Of a stretch of DNA of 64,000 nucleotides, positions 1-9,348 are shown one piece after another (the stretch's first letter is position 1; each line of letters opens with the position of its first letter). The stretch spans positions 444,859 through 508,858 of the forward strand of contig NW_003314307.1 in assembly GCF_000143415.4 (NCBI RefSeq), given 5' to 3'. This stretch comes from Selaginella moellendorffii (lineage: Eukaryota > Streptophyta > Lycopodiopsida > Selaginellales > Selaginellaceae). The notes below the pieces were generated by a model that was not told the origin of the DNA, ran no database searches, and saw nothing but the letters and a program-made list of their open reading frames with translations. The position numbers and the translations under genes are program-made.

Positions 1-463
1 TCGCCACCTTTGGGCCTCAAATTTCACTGAGTGAGAGTTTTTTTCTGTGCATTGCGTGAATATGGTGTGCCAGCTCAAATGGTGTTCAACATGCCATCGA
101 AAAATAGAGCCAAGTTCTTGCATGTTTTCAATTTATACTTTCTGTTTTACTTTGGATTACTGTGCAGGTTCAGCTGAATTGTTGTCGCAACAACTATCAC
201 CCGTGCCCCAATCGGTCCTTCGCCCAATAGCAGCCCAATCACCCACTGGGTTGTCACTCACTTTCCCCCAAACTGGGTCTCTCTCTTTGGCCAGTGTATG
301 GCCTTCTCTGGTCCCACTCGGGCTGCTGGGGGGCATTGGGTGGTAGAAACACAGTTGGGGCCCAGCAGATCAAAGAATCTCCCTCCAAACCCATCCAAGT
401 GGTGATCACATTGGTTCAGTGGATCAGTGGGTGTCAAACAGCTCAAGCCAGAGTGGTGAATGT
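1..463. other. Sequence flanking the copia insertion, no gene seen
   Basis: No reading frame here resembles a known protein and no RNA gene is visible. The last five bases (459-463, AATGT) are the left copy of the copia target-site duplication, so before the insertion this stretch was continuous with the DNA from 5246 onward. Confidence 0.6.
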
Positions 464-603
464 TGTGGTATTATGAAACGGTGTTGTGTTATTATTATGA
501 CGGTTGATACATGGTTAAATGTATGGGTTTATCGTGACGATCCGTGGCGGCGTCTGGATCGCTCACGTGGCTGTGTGCTGACGTGGTCTTGTTCACTCCC
601 ACA
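464..603 (-). repeat. 3' LTR of the copia element
   Basis: 140-bp LTR. The minus strand starts TGTGGGAGTG and ends AATACCACA. It is nearly identical to the repeat at 5101-5240. The RT-RNaseH reading frame runs into it and stops at 529, so the protein C-terminus is encoded by LTR sequence. At 140 bp it is short for a copia LTR. Confidence 0.95.
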
Positions 604-2508
604 CTCCTCCTCAAGGCCAACGTCTAAAGTCAGCCCAAGAGCCTTCGTGAAGACTTCATGTTTAACACGAGGAAGTGGTTTTGTTAGCACGTCCGCTAGC
701 ATGGAGTTTGTCGGGCAGAACTCCAGCTCGATCATTCCTCTCTGGATCTGCTCTCGTATGAAATGGAAGCGCAGCTCAATATGTTTAGTACGAGAGTGGA
801 ACCTGGAGTTCTTGGTCAAAGCTATTGCAGACTGGTTGTCACACAATAGCCTAACCACGCCCGTGTTGATTTGTAGATCCTGGAGAAGTCCCTTCAGCCA
901 CGCTGCTTCCTTGGTTGCAGCTGCTGCAGCTATGTACTCAGCCTCAGTACTCGACATCGCTGTAATAGCCTGTCGTTTGCTGCACCAGCTTGCGACATTT
1001 CCATTTAGCAGGAAAACGTAGCCTGTGGTTGACTTCCTGTTGTCTGGATCCCCGGCCCAATCAGCATCAGAGTAACCAACCAGCTTATTGCCGCTCTCGC
1101 CTCTGGAGTACTTTAAAGTTAGCTGGTTAGTCCCTGCCACGTACCTCATAATACGTTTCAAAGCCTGCCAGTGTGCTGTGGAGGGACGGTCCAGGTACTT
1201 CGCCACTGTTCCCACAGCATACGCAAGGTCAGGCCGAGTGGAGATTACCAGGTAGATCAGGCTGCCGACCATAGAGCGATAGACTGCTCTAGATGCTTTC
1301 TCCTCCTCGGGAGATTGATCAAGGTACTCTCCACTCTCAGCAGATAATTTCGTGCCTGTTTCCATGGGAGTAGCAACCGGATTAACATGAGCAAGGCCAT
1401 ACCTCTGGAGCACGTCGGAAACATATTTTGCCTGGCTTAGCTCCAGAGTGCCTCGTTCCCTGTTGCGCGTCACCTGGATACCGAGGCAGAAATGCAACTC
1501 ACCGAGGTCTTTCATGGCAAATTTAGCGCCAAGGTACGTTTTAAATTTGTGGATCAAACGTAGCTGATTTGCCACGAGAATAGCATCGTCCACATATAGC
1601 GCAAGGAACAAATAGCCCTCAGCGTCAAAATATATGTAGAGGTTACAATCAGCAGCACTGCGCACGAAACCAAGGGAAATTAGAAAAGAATCTATTTTCG
1701 TGTACCATTGGCGTGGCGACTGCTTGAGTCCGTAGAGAGCTTTGTTAAGCTTGCAAACGAGGTGTTCTTCTCCAGGCTGGATAAAACCAGGAGGCTGAGC
1801 CACATACACCTCTTCATCGATGTCGCCAAGGAACGCAGTGCAAACGTCAAGTTGATGGAGCTCGAGATCCAATTCTGCAGCTAGGATTAGTAGCATACGA
1901 ATGGTTGTGAGTTTCACCACCGGGCTGTAAGTCTCCGAGTAGTCCAGCCCATGAACTTGAGAAAATCCGCGTGCCACAAATCTCGCCTTGTAGCGCTCAA
2001 TGCTTCCATCAGCGTTGTACTTTTTCTTAAACAACCACTTGGATGAGACGAGCTTTCTGCGAGCTGGAAGTTCAACCAGCGACCAAGTGTTGTTTTTCTG
2101 GAGAGAATCATACTCATCCTGCATAGCTGCCTGCCAGTGCTCAGCTTCTGGTCCGTGTAGAGCCGCCTGGGGACCGAGAGAGGCAGGTGGAGCCGACAGA
2201 GCCCAGAAGTAGGCACGCTTTCCTATAGGCATCGCCTCCTTGGCTTTAAGAGATGGTTTCACGACACGACCCGAGCGTGTCACCACTGCTGTGCCGGCTG
2301 GAGGAGGTGGTAGCTTGGGAATGCTGGGAGGAGTGGTGGCATCTTGATATAACTCGTCGCCAACGAACAGGTCAGCCACAAGCGTGGAAAGATCTGGCTG
2401 TTCATTGGTGCTTGAGGATGCAGCCGCTGTGGCCTGTGGAGTCGTCAGAGGAGGTGTCGAAGGAAGAGAAGTATGCCAGATCGCCTCCTTCGGGCGCTCC
2501 TTCAGCAA
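529..2508 (-). CDS. Copia reverse transcriptase-RNase H
   Basis: Open for 659 codons, overlapping the upstream frame by 107 nt in a +1-shifted frame. The first Met is probably not a native start. RT motifs: KARFVARGFSQ, SPVVKLTTIRMLL, QLDVCTAFL, LVCKLNKALYGLKQSPRQWY and the catalytic LYVDDAILVA. RNase H motifs: YSDADWAGD, KSTTGYVFLLNG, SSTEAEYIA and the final TKHIELRFHFIRE region. The usual AFLNGD reads AFLGD, one residue shorter. The C-terminus reads into the 3' LTR (stop at 529). A single indel, or programmed +1 frameshifting, would be needed to make RT from the gag-pol message. Confidence 0.94.
   Translation of the reverse strand: MLKERPKEAIWHTSLPSTPPLTTPQATAAASSSTNEQPDLSTLVADLFVGDELYQDATTPPSIPKLPPPPAGTAVVTRSGRVVKPSLKAKEAMPIGKRAYFWALSAPPASLGPQAALHGPEAEHWQAAMQDEYDSLQKNNTWSLVELPARRKLVSSKWLFKKKYNADGSIERYKARFVARGFSQVHGLDYSETYSPVVKLTTIRMLLILAAELDLELHQLDVCTAFLGDIDEEVYVAQPPGFIQPGEEHLVCKLNKALYGLKQSPRQWYTKIDSFLISLGFVRSAADCNLYIYFDAEGYLFLALYVDDAILVANQLRLIHKFKTYLGAKFAMKDLGELHFCLGIQVTRNRERGTLELSQAKYVSDVLQRYGLAHVNPVATPMETGTKLSAESGEYLDQSPEEEKASRAVYRSMVGSLIYLVISTRPDLAYAVGTVAKYLDRPSTAHWQALKRIMRYVAGTNQLTLKYSRGESGNKLVGYSDADWAGDPDNRKSTTGYVFLLNGNVASWCSKRQAITAMSSTEAEYIAAAAATKEAAWLKGLLQDLQINTGVVRLLCDNQSAIALTKNSRFHSRTKHIELRFHFIREQIQRGMIELEFCPTNSMLADVLTKPLPRVKHEVFTKALGLTLDVGLEEECGSEQDHVSTQPRERSRRRHGSSR
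604..616 (-). promoter_or_regulatory. Polypurine tract of the copia element
   Basis: The minus strand reads CTTGAGGAGGAG immediately before the 3' LTR start. This is the expected site and composition for the plus-strand primer. Here it also lies inside the pol reading frame. Confidence 0.7.
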
Positions 2509-4831
2509 CTCCTCCTGGCTCTGCAGCGGCTGGATTGTCTGGTGCTGGGTGGAGATGTGGAACGTCGTCCAAAATCTCAGAAAGATCCACCAGAGATGGT
2601 GGAGAAACAGGAGGGAGTCTCAGGGTATCTCGATAAAGATGAGCTTCATCAAACACCACATCTCGGCTCACCACCAGTTTCCTGCGCTGGCAGTTATAGA
2701 GTCGATAGGCTTTTACCTGGGTGTGATAGCCCATGAAGATGCATTTCTCGCTCTTGGGATCCAGCTTCCGCCGCTGAACATCGGGGATGTGGGCGTAGGC
2801 TATGCAACCAAACACCCTCAAGTGCCCTAATTTGGGACGCTTCCCAGTCCATACTTGAAACGGCACCTGTCCTGTGGAACGTGTTGGCAGCCGGTTCCGG
2901 AGGTACACTGCTGTGTTGAGTGCCTCTCCCCAAAACACCTTGGGCATGCCAGCGTGCTGGAGAAGGCAGCGTACACAGTCCATAAGTGTCCTGTTCAGGC
3001 GCTCGGCGACCCCATTCTGCTGCGAGGTGTGGGTGTACTCGTGGTGGATGCCAGCCTGAGCAAGAAATGCCAGAAACTCATTGCTCATATACTCACCGCC
3101 GCCATCTGAACGTAGTGTCCGGATGGTACAGCCAGTGGCATTTTCTGCCCAGCTTTTGTAGACCTGGAAGTGATGGTAGACCTCTCCCTTGTGTACCATG
3201 AGAACAGCCACCGCATAGCGTGAGTAGTCGTCAATGAACGAAACGAAGTACCGCTTGTGACTGAGAGTTGCTTCTGGGACATGGCACACATCCGTGTGTA
3301 CCAGCTGAAGAAATCCTGAGGCGCCATCTTCTGGACTTCTGCGTGGAAAGGGTAGTCTTGGCTGCCTCCCCAGTTGGCACGTCTCACATACTCCCAGTTG
3401 GCCGGCACCGGTGAGGGTAAAGTCATCAGCAAGCTTGTGGCTAGCAAGTAGCTGGATGTCGTGAGAATTGGCATGCCCTAGCCGAGCGTGCCAGAGTTGG
3501 AGAGAATTGGCAGCCCAGGAGCTGGGGCGAATTGCAAGCAAATGCCCCTGCTCGTGAGTTGAGAGGATCAACTGAGCATTGAGCTTGTAGAGAGTCTCAG
3601 CTCGTCTACCAAAAGCTACTGGATGGCCAGTCTCGTCAAAGATGGTGCATCCGTCTGCGTTGAAGAGTGTTGAGAAGCCTTGATCTGCTGCTACACCAAC
3701 TGAGAACACTGTCTGTCCTGCTTCTGGTACGTAGTAGACCTGGTTCACGAGCTTCTCAGCTCCACTCTCCAACTTTATGATGACCGTTCCTTGTCCTTCC
3801 ACTGTTAAGGGGCGTTTGTCTCCTACAAAGACTTGCTTCTCCTGCTCCAGTGGGCGGTACTTGTGAAAAGCTCTCTTCAATGGTGTGAGGTGCATCGAGG
3901 CTCCAGAATCCATCCAGAGCACTTCGGCTTCGGACACAGTGGATGAAGATGCAGCGAGCGTCATCATCAACATCGTGTCAGGTTGGCGTGAAGAAGAGCT
4001 TCTTTCAGCGCGAGCTTTCTCTGCGGCTTTCTTGATCCGGCATTCACGCTCCACGTGGCCAGCTTTGCCGCAGTAGTTACATGGGCCCTTGCGTTTTTTA
4101 TTGGTTGCAAATCCAGGGCTGGGAGAAGGGCTCTTTTGTCCTCGAACAGGGCCATCTCGTTTCTTCCCACCCGATTGCTTTCCCATGATCAAGGCCTGCT
4201 CCACCCGAGCAGCCTGAGAGGGCGCCTTTTGTCTCCGCTCGTTCTGCTTTCGTTCTTCCTCGATCAGGTCCGAGTAGAGCGAATCCAAGTCCTTTCCAGG
4301 CACAGCCGAGAGCATTGATGCGAAAGGTTGGAGATCAGGGGAGACAGAGCTCAGAAGGAATGCCTTAGCTTGATCAATGGTGATTGCCGCTTCCGCGTCC
4401 TTCAGCTCGGTGATCATCGCTTTAAACTTTCCAATGTAAGTGGCCATGGTGTCATCAGGTTGCATTCTCATCGTGAAGAACCTTTGTGTTAGCACCACCT
4501 TAGCATTGGCAGCTTTGGCAGCGAAGATTTGTGTAAGGGATGTCCAGTTCTGGTGGGCTGTTTTGGTAAGATCAAGGAGATGAACGAATTCATCCCCAAG
4601 ACCTAACCCGATGACAGAGAGCGCTTTTCGATTCTTGGAGTCCCAGTCGAGCCGTTGGGTTACATCCGCAGCAGCCGGACGTTGAGTCGTTCCATCCACT
4701 ATAGGCCAGCAGTCCTTGGCCAAAAGGATAAGCTGTACTTTTGTTTTCCAAGTCGAGAAATTCTGTCCCGTGAACTTTTGGAGAAGTTTCTCCCAGCCCC
4801 CAGAGTCCCAAGAATTTCCAGCAGAAGACAT
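2402..4831 (-). CDS. Copia gag-protease-integrase polyprotein
   Basis: 809 codons starting MSSAGNSWDSGGWEK, 269 nt after the 5' LTR. In order: a UBN2-type gag domain (about residues 15-230), a CCHC zinc knuckle CNYCGKAGHVEREC (about 250-265), an aspartic protease with WMDSGAS (about 308), the integrase HHCC zinc region (WHARLGH ... CETCQLG, about 450-490) and the catalytic core with LVHTDV, IDDYSRY, LRSDGGGEY and QQNGVAERLNRT. The frame then runs into the low-complexity linker that normally joins integrase to RT and stops at 2402. RT continues in another frame (529-2508). The protein would form the particle and process and integrate the cDNA. All catalytic motifs look intact. Confidence 0.95.
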   Translation of the reverse strand: MSSAGNSWDSGGWEKLLQKFTGQNFSTWKTKVQLILLAKDCWPIVDGTTQRPAAADVTQRLDWDSKNRKALSVIGLGLGDEFVHLLDLTKTAHQNWTSLTQIFAAKAANAKVVLTQRFFTMRMQPDDTMATYIGKFKAMITELKDAEAAITIDQAKAFLLSSVSPDLQPFASMLSAVPGKDLDSLYSDLIEEERKQNERRQKAPSQAARVEQALIMGKQSGGKKRDGPVRGQKSPSPSPGFATNKKRKGPCNYCGKAGHVERECRIKKAAEKARAERSSSSRQPDTMLMMTLAASSSTVSEAEVLWMDSGASMHLTPLKRAFHKYRPLEQEKQVFVGDKRPLTVEGQGTVIIKLESGAEKLVNQVYYVPEAGQTVFSVGVAADQGFSTLFNADGCTIFDETGHPVAFGRRAETLYKLNAQLILSTHEQGHLLAIRPSSWAANSLQLWHARLGHANSHDIQLLASHKLADDFTLTGAGQLGVCETCQLGRQPRLPFPRRSPEDGASGFLQLVHTDVCHVPEATLSHKRYFVSFIDDYSRYAVAVLMVHKGEVYHHFQVYKSWAENATGCTIRTLRSDGGGEYMSNEFLAFLAQAGIHHEYTHTSQQNGVAERLNRTLMDCVRCLLQHAGMPKVFWGEALNTAVYLRNRLPTRSTGQVPFQVWTGKRPKLGHLRVFGCIAYAHIPDVQRRKLDPKSEKCIFMGYHTQVKAYRLYNCQRRKLVVSRDVVFDEAHLYRDTLRLPPVSPPSLVDLSEILDDVPHLHPAPDNPAAAEPGGVAEGAPEGGDLAYFSSFDTSSDDSTGHSGCILKHQ

Positions 4832-5082
4832 TCTATCTATTAATCTAAGAATAGATTAAACAGAGAATTTAGAAAGGACGGCGTGGAGAAGAATCGTGAA
4901 AAACTCGGCCGCAACAAGGGCACACCTTCCGGCAGGCTGGGCAAAGAGCTTGTTGGCGCTTTCGCTCCTGGATCTTCCGCTCCACCCGCGCCAGCACTGC
5001 CAAAGCCCTCGCGCGCTCCTGAGCCAAGGGTTCCTGGCCCCTTTGATTCTTCATGTGCCACTGTCCTCTGGCCATTAGATCG

Positions 5083-5100
5083 TTCGCTGCTCCGATACCA
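5083..5100 (-). promoter_or_regulatory. Primer-binding site (tRNA-iMet type)
   Basis: Directly next to the 5' LTR the minus strand reads TGGTATCGGAGCAGCG. This matches the usual plant primer site TGGTATCAGAGC, complementary to the 3' end of initiator methionine tRNA, with one change (A to G). It would prime minus-strand DNA synthesis. Confidence 0.9.
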
Positions 5101-5240
5101 TGTGGTATTATGAAACGGTGTTGTGTTATTATTATGACGGTTGATACATGGTTAAATGTATGGGTTTATCGTGACGATCCGTGGTGGCGTCTGGATCGCT
5201 CACGTGGCTGTGTGCTGACGTGGTCTTGTTCACTCCCACA
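5101..5240 (-). repeat. 5' LTR of the copia element
   Basis: 140-bp partner of the repeat at 464-603, flanked on the right by the AATGT target duplication (5241-5245). As the 5' LTR it should carry the element's promoter, but I cannot point to a convincing TATA box. Confidence 0.95.
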
Positions 5241-5245
5241 AATGT

Positions 5246-5600
5246 GTCTCGACCCGTGGTGCTGCCAAGGTTGACTAGGGCAGAGTGCACCGATTGTGGC
5301 AAGGCCACACTTGATGGGTGTCCATCTAGGGCAGGTACAGTGCAGTGGGTCGAGTGCACCCACAGCACATACCCAGAAGAAAAAGAAGAAGAAGAAGAAG
5401 AAGGCATGCCGCCCCTTTAGGTGACAGCTATTAGTCGTGTGCCCCTTCTTGGGTGGGGTGGGGGACCATAGAATCAGTGTGCATGCACTCCGTCCGGTGG
5501 AGTCCCTCTCATTGCTGCTTTGGTGGATACCCAACTTCATGGTGCATAGAAAAATAGGCTTGAACAAAAGTCAATGGTTAAAGACTTTCATGCTTATGCA
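5246..5600. other. Flank with a GAA microsatellite, no gene
   Basis: About 350 bp to the right of the copia element. It has a purine run of GAA triplets at about 5380-5403 and no recognisable coding sequence. Short frames on both strands match nothing I know. Confidence 0.5.
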
Positions 5601-7342
5601 TGAAACCATGTTATGTTAAATCGAGTGACTTGATAAGTGAGATTGACAAATTGGGGGGAATTAAAACCTTAGTTGAAGGTGTTGACTTTAAAAAGGGGTA
5701 ACTTATGGGGCTAAGTATTGAGGAAGCCATGCATGATCACAGATTTGTCAAGTGAAAGGACTTAGTAGTTTGAAGGAATTAGATTCCTAAACTGTGATCT
5801 GTAACACGCTTTAAGTATAAGTTAGTGCACTAACATAGGGAGTCACACCAAGCATCATGGGTAATGTCGCTTGTAGATGCATATATGGAGGTTGGGTTTG
5901 AGTCTCAACTCTCTAGTGTTTAGGTTCGAGTCTCAACTCATTAGAATGTGGTGATGAATTAGATTATGAGGACACTTATTTTTCGATGGTCATGGACTCT
6001 CAGTGAGGAGACTAATTTGGGTACACCATCAAGTAAGGGATGCCCTAGAGTTGTGAGACATAATTAAATTATTTAGTGTGAAAACTCGGCATATCTAACT
6101 TAAACACTTTGGTGCAAGTGATACTAAGGACATTGTGAATGAGATGGGGATACCTAGTCTTAGTTGCTATGAACCCTTGGCCGAAAGGGCCAACTTAGGC
6201 ACATCACTAAGTGTGGGGGATGTGGTCAACAAGTTAAAGGTCTAAAAGATTTAGTACTTATTGGCAAACCTGTTAAAGTGTCAAAGTTAGATCACTAGAT
6301 AATCTTGTGGCTAAGCAAGGACAAGGTTTTTATAATAAAATTTCTTAGTTCAAAGTGTTAATTTGAACTGTTGGTAATGATGTGGCTTGATTAAAGTGAC
6401 CAAGTGGGAAAGACATTTAAGGGAAATGAACTGCAACAATGCAATGGTATTGTGAGTTTAGGAAAAAGACTCATGGATGGGTTGCTAAGTTAAGCCGTGC
6501 ATAGATCCCATAGCAAAAAATGTTAAAGAGACTTGTTAAGGGTGAACACTTTCTAGACTTGGCAAAATAAAACTTTTGCCATTGAACAAAAAGGATATCT
6601 CGAGGATAGAGATAGTAATCTTATATTACTTGGTTCAACAATCAACGGGTAGGAGCAAAAGACTAATGGCTAAGTTTAGGCCATGGAAATCATTAAAAGA
6701 AATTTAAACAACAAAGTTGAACAAGGAACATTTATGTGTTGGATGCTAACACATTGTGGGAAAGAGAATATGTTTTCAAGGATGAATTCCCAAATGGTCC
6801 AATTTGGCAAATGTGAAAGTTCCAAAAGAAAGAACGGCAAGGTAGCCAAATGATAGGGTTATAGATAGCCTTAGCACAAATTATGGAAAAATGAAACTTA
6901 GTGCCTAAAGTGGCACGAAATAAGAGAAAAGATGATGGTACCCTCAAATAAAGAACTTCTTAGGATGGGAAAATGGAATTTGCACAACAGATGCAATGCA
7001 AGATGTTAGAGATATCTAGGAAATTGACTTTGAGAAGTCAAAATTGGTTATATTAGTAGAGGCCAAGACTACTCCTGAATGAGTAGTCAAATTGAAATAA
7101 AAGATGTCTCTAACTAAATAAAAAAAAAGGGAAGAACCACCATAAGTGGCCTAATGAGTCTCTAAGTTGGAGAGATTATACTTTTTAGAGGATAGTAAAG
7201 GGATGGTAAGCCCTCAATGTCAAACTATCGACAAACATTGGCTTGGTGTTAAGGATGGAAAAGGTAATATATGCTAGTGTTACTTTATAAAATGGTTTAT
7301 CATTCGATGAAGATATCAAATTTTGTTTATGGGTGGTGGAGT
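5600..7342 (+). mobile_element. Decayed chromovirus copy A, 3' internal region
   Basis: AT-rich and without an intact frame. Three features tie it to the gypsy copies further on. Text at about 5880-6180 (GGTTTGAGTCTCAACT, then a GGCCAACTTAGGCACATCACTAAGTG block) resembles 51560-51720. 6960-7030 resembles the minus strand at about 12400-12490. It ends in the purine-rich GGGTGGTGGAGT directly before an LTR-like TGTGAAACACAAATCC. I read it as the non-coding stretch between pol and the 3' LTR. Confidence 0.6.
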
Positions 7343-7377
7343 TGTGAAACACAAATCCTAGAGCCCCAAAAGTGGAG

Positions 7378-7690
7378 TCTAAAATGAAGTCCAAGATGGA
7401 TCCGAGGTGGAGTCTAAGATGGAGTCCGAGATGGAGTCTGAGATGGACTTGAGACCAAGACCAAGTCTGAGTCCAAGACCAAGACCAAGACCAAGACTGA
7501 GACCAAGACCGAGATTGAGACTGAGTCCAAGACCAAGACCAAGACCGAAACCGAGTCTAAGTCCAAGACCAAGACCAAGACTAAGACCGAGATCGAGACC
7601 AAGACTAAAACCAAGATCGAGACCAAGACCAAAACCAAAACCAAGACTAAGTTCAAGTCCAAGTTTGAGTTTGAGTTCGAGTCCGAATAC
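7378..7690 (+). repeat. Hexamer/dodecamer array inside LTR A, part 1
   Basis: Degenerate tandem units GAGACC, AAGACC, GAGTCC and GAGATGGAGTCC. The plus strand is strongly purine-rich. The 6-bp period keeps several frames on both strands open, giving apparent Arg-Pro, Leu-Gly and Ser-Val proteins that are artefacts. Confidence 0.85.
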
Positions 7691-7924
7691 TAATACAAGT
7701 GTGAGACACAAAATCCCTAGGCCCCAAAGTGGAACCGGAAGGGTGCCATGTGGTAGTGGCCGAAGCAGAAGCCAAATGAGTGCAACACGTTTGGACTGAA
7801 AGCTCCGACTTGAAAGGTCGAGAGCGAGAGTGGGACTTCTAGCAAAGGGCTCGAGGAACGAGTACGAAGCGAGCAATAAGAAAGGCTCCAAAAAGGGACC
7901 CAAAAGGACCAACACATGACACGT

Positions 7925-8352
7925 GGAGGAGTCCAAGATGGAGTCCGAGGTGGACTAAGTTGGAGTCCGAGATGGAGTCCGAGACGGATCCGAAATGGAG
8001 TCCGAGATGGACCCGAGTTGGAGTCCGAGATGGAGTCCAAGATGGACCGAGATGGAGCCCAAGATGGAGTCCGAGATGGAGTCTGAGATGGACCCGAGAT
8101 GGAGTCTGAGATGGACCCAAGATGGAGTCTGAGATGGACCAAGACGGAGTCCGAGATGGAGTCCGAGATGGACCCGAGATAGAATCCGAGATGGAGACCG
8201 AGGTCGAGACCGAGACCGGGACCGAGACCAGGACCGAGACCAAGACCGAGACCGAGACCGAGACCGAGATCGAGGCCGAGGCCGAGACCGAGCCCGAGCC
8301 CGAGTCCGAGTCCGAGTCCGAGTCCGAGTCTGAGTCCGAGTTCGAGTCTGAG
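7925..8352 (+). repeat. Hexamer/dodecamer array inside LTR A, part 2
   Basis: Begins with 12-mers of the type GAGATGGAGTCC, some ending GACCC, at about 7925-8180. It turns into 6-mers GAGACC, then GAGTCC, up to about 8352, where the conserved GTGAAAGCCCAAAGC block begins. Unit type changes along the array, as expected for a tandem array that expands and diverges locally. Confidence 0.85.
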
Positions 8353-9348
8353 AGGGTGAAAGCCCAAAGCATTCGTCTCCCAGACCCTGGGGGGTTTGGT
8401 GAGCTCCAAAAGTATAGTAAGGGGGAGGACTGCAGTGGAGCCAATTTGGCCAAAAAAGGCCAGTTTGGCTCAGAAAGGCTGTACCCAAGTGTTGGGTGAT
8501 GAGCTGACCATTGGGAAGTCCAAGACTAGAGTGAATACAGACCGACAAGCAGGGTAGCTTGGTGAAGTATTCAAGAGCCAGCTCTAGTTCCCCCGGGAGA
8601 TCGACTGGCCGATGCTCCCAGTCCAAGTGTGGGTGGCACTACCTACTTGGGTACCAAGTGTGGCTCAACAAAACCTCGCTCTAAGCCCATGGCTAGAGCA
8701 CCCAAAGGCGGAAGGCAGGGAGAGTACCCACGAGGCTTGTGTAAGGCTACAGTGTTCCGAAACGTTGTCCCAAAAGCCCAGACTGTGGAAAGGAAGAGGA
8801 ATAATCCTCTGGTGTAATGACCAAGGATACAGTTGTGTGGTGAGGAAGTCCCAAAGTGGATTTAGTGGTCGGGCCTGTAGGCCTTGATTCAGTGGCAGTG
8901 TTGGCGAACACGGCCATAGGCAGAAAGGGACTTGGTGGGGACCGGAAAGGGGATATTGGGGAAGGCTATTCCCCATGTCTGTGGGCATCCTAAGGATGCT
9001 AAGGAGTGGATCTAGGATGATCACTCGTGGACGGATGGCCCAGTCTTTGAGAGACGGGATTGTGGTGTAAGTGGTGTCAGACCACCGATGTGACCAAGGT
9101 GAATGGGCATGGCCTTAACGTAACGGGCTGATGTGTCGGTGGTACATTGGGGTGTCGGTCATGGGACTGGACACGTGGAGCACTTGGACCAAGTGCAAAG
9201 GTTGAGTGGCATGGATGCCATTCTCGGGGCTAACAAGCCCCAAGTCCTTAGAGGGACTTATGGAGGTTGTGAATGAGACTCCTCCAAGTGGTCGGAGGTG
9301 CAGTTAAGTGACTAAAGTAGAATGGAAAAAATTTAGTTGCTTACAACA

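Larger units (their letters stand above)
464..5240 (-). mobile_element. Ty1/copia LTR retrotransposon, nearly intact
   Basis: A complete 4777-bp element read from right to left. Two 140-bp direct repeats (464-603 and 5101-5240) bound it and differ by one base that I can see (C at 548 versus T at 5185). Each starts TG and ends CA on the minus strand. AATGT at 459-463 and again at 5241-5245 is the 5-bp target duplication. Next to the 5' LTR is a primer-binding site of initiator-Met tRNA type, and a GGAGGAG purine tract precedes the 3' LTR. The coding order gag, protease, integrase, RT, RNase H is diagnostic of Ty1/copia. The near-identical LTRs argue for a recent insertion. The one lesion I see is a frame step between integrase and RT. 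Confidence 0.96.
7343..9348 (+). repeat. LTR-like terminal repeat A with internal arrays
   Basis: Starts TGTGAAACACAAATCC right after a purine tract and ends about GCTTACAACA, consistent with LTR ends, for about 2 kb. Sections: an opening block (AGCCCCAAAGTGG, ending ACACATGACACGTGG), purine-rich arrays, then a unique block from GTGAAAGCCCAAAGC through AATTTGGC and GTGGGTGGCACTACCTACTTGG. The same blocks recur at 9356-10337 (+), 10350-11903 (-), 53631-55071 (+) and 55495-56041 (-). The exact 3' end is my estimate. Confidence 0.65.

Noticed and set aside
7378-8352. CRISPR-like array
   Set aside because: Units are directly tandem and degenerate, with no spacers of constant length, and the setting is a plant nuclear retroelement.
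7379-8630. Several overlapping ORFs of 80-230 codons on both strands
   Set aside because: They are produced by hexamer/dodecamer arrays that contain no stop triplets. The predicted proteins are simple dipeptide-like repeats with no conserved domain.
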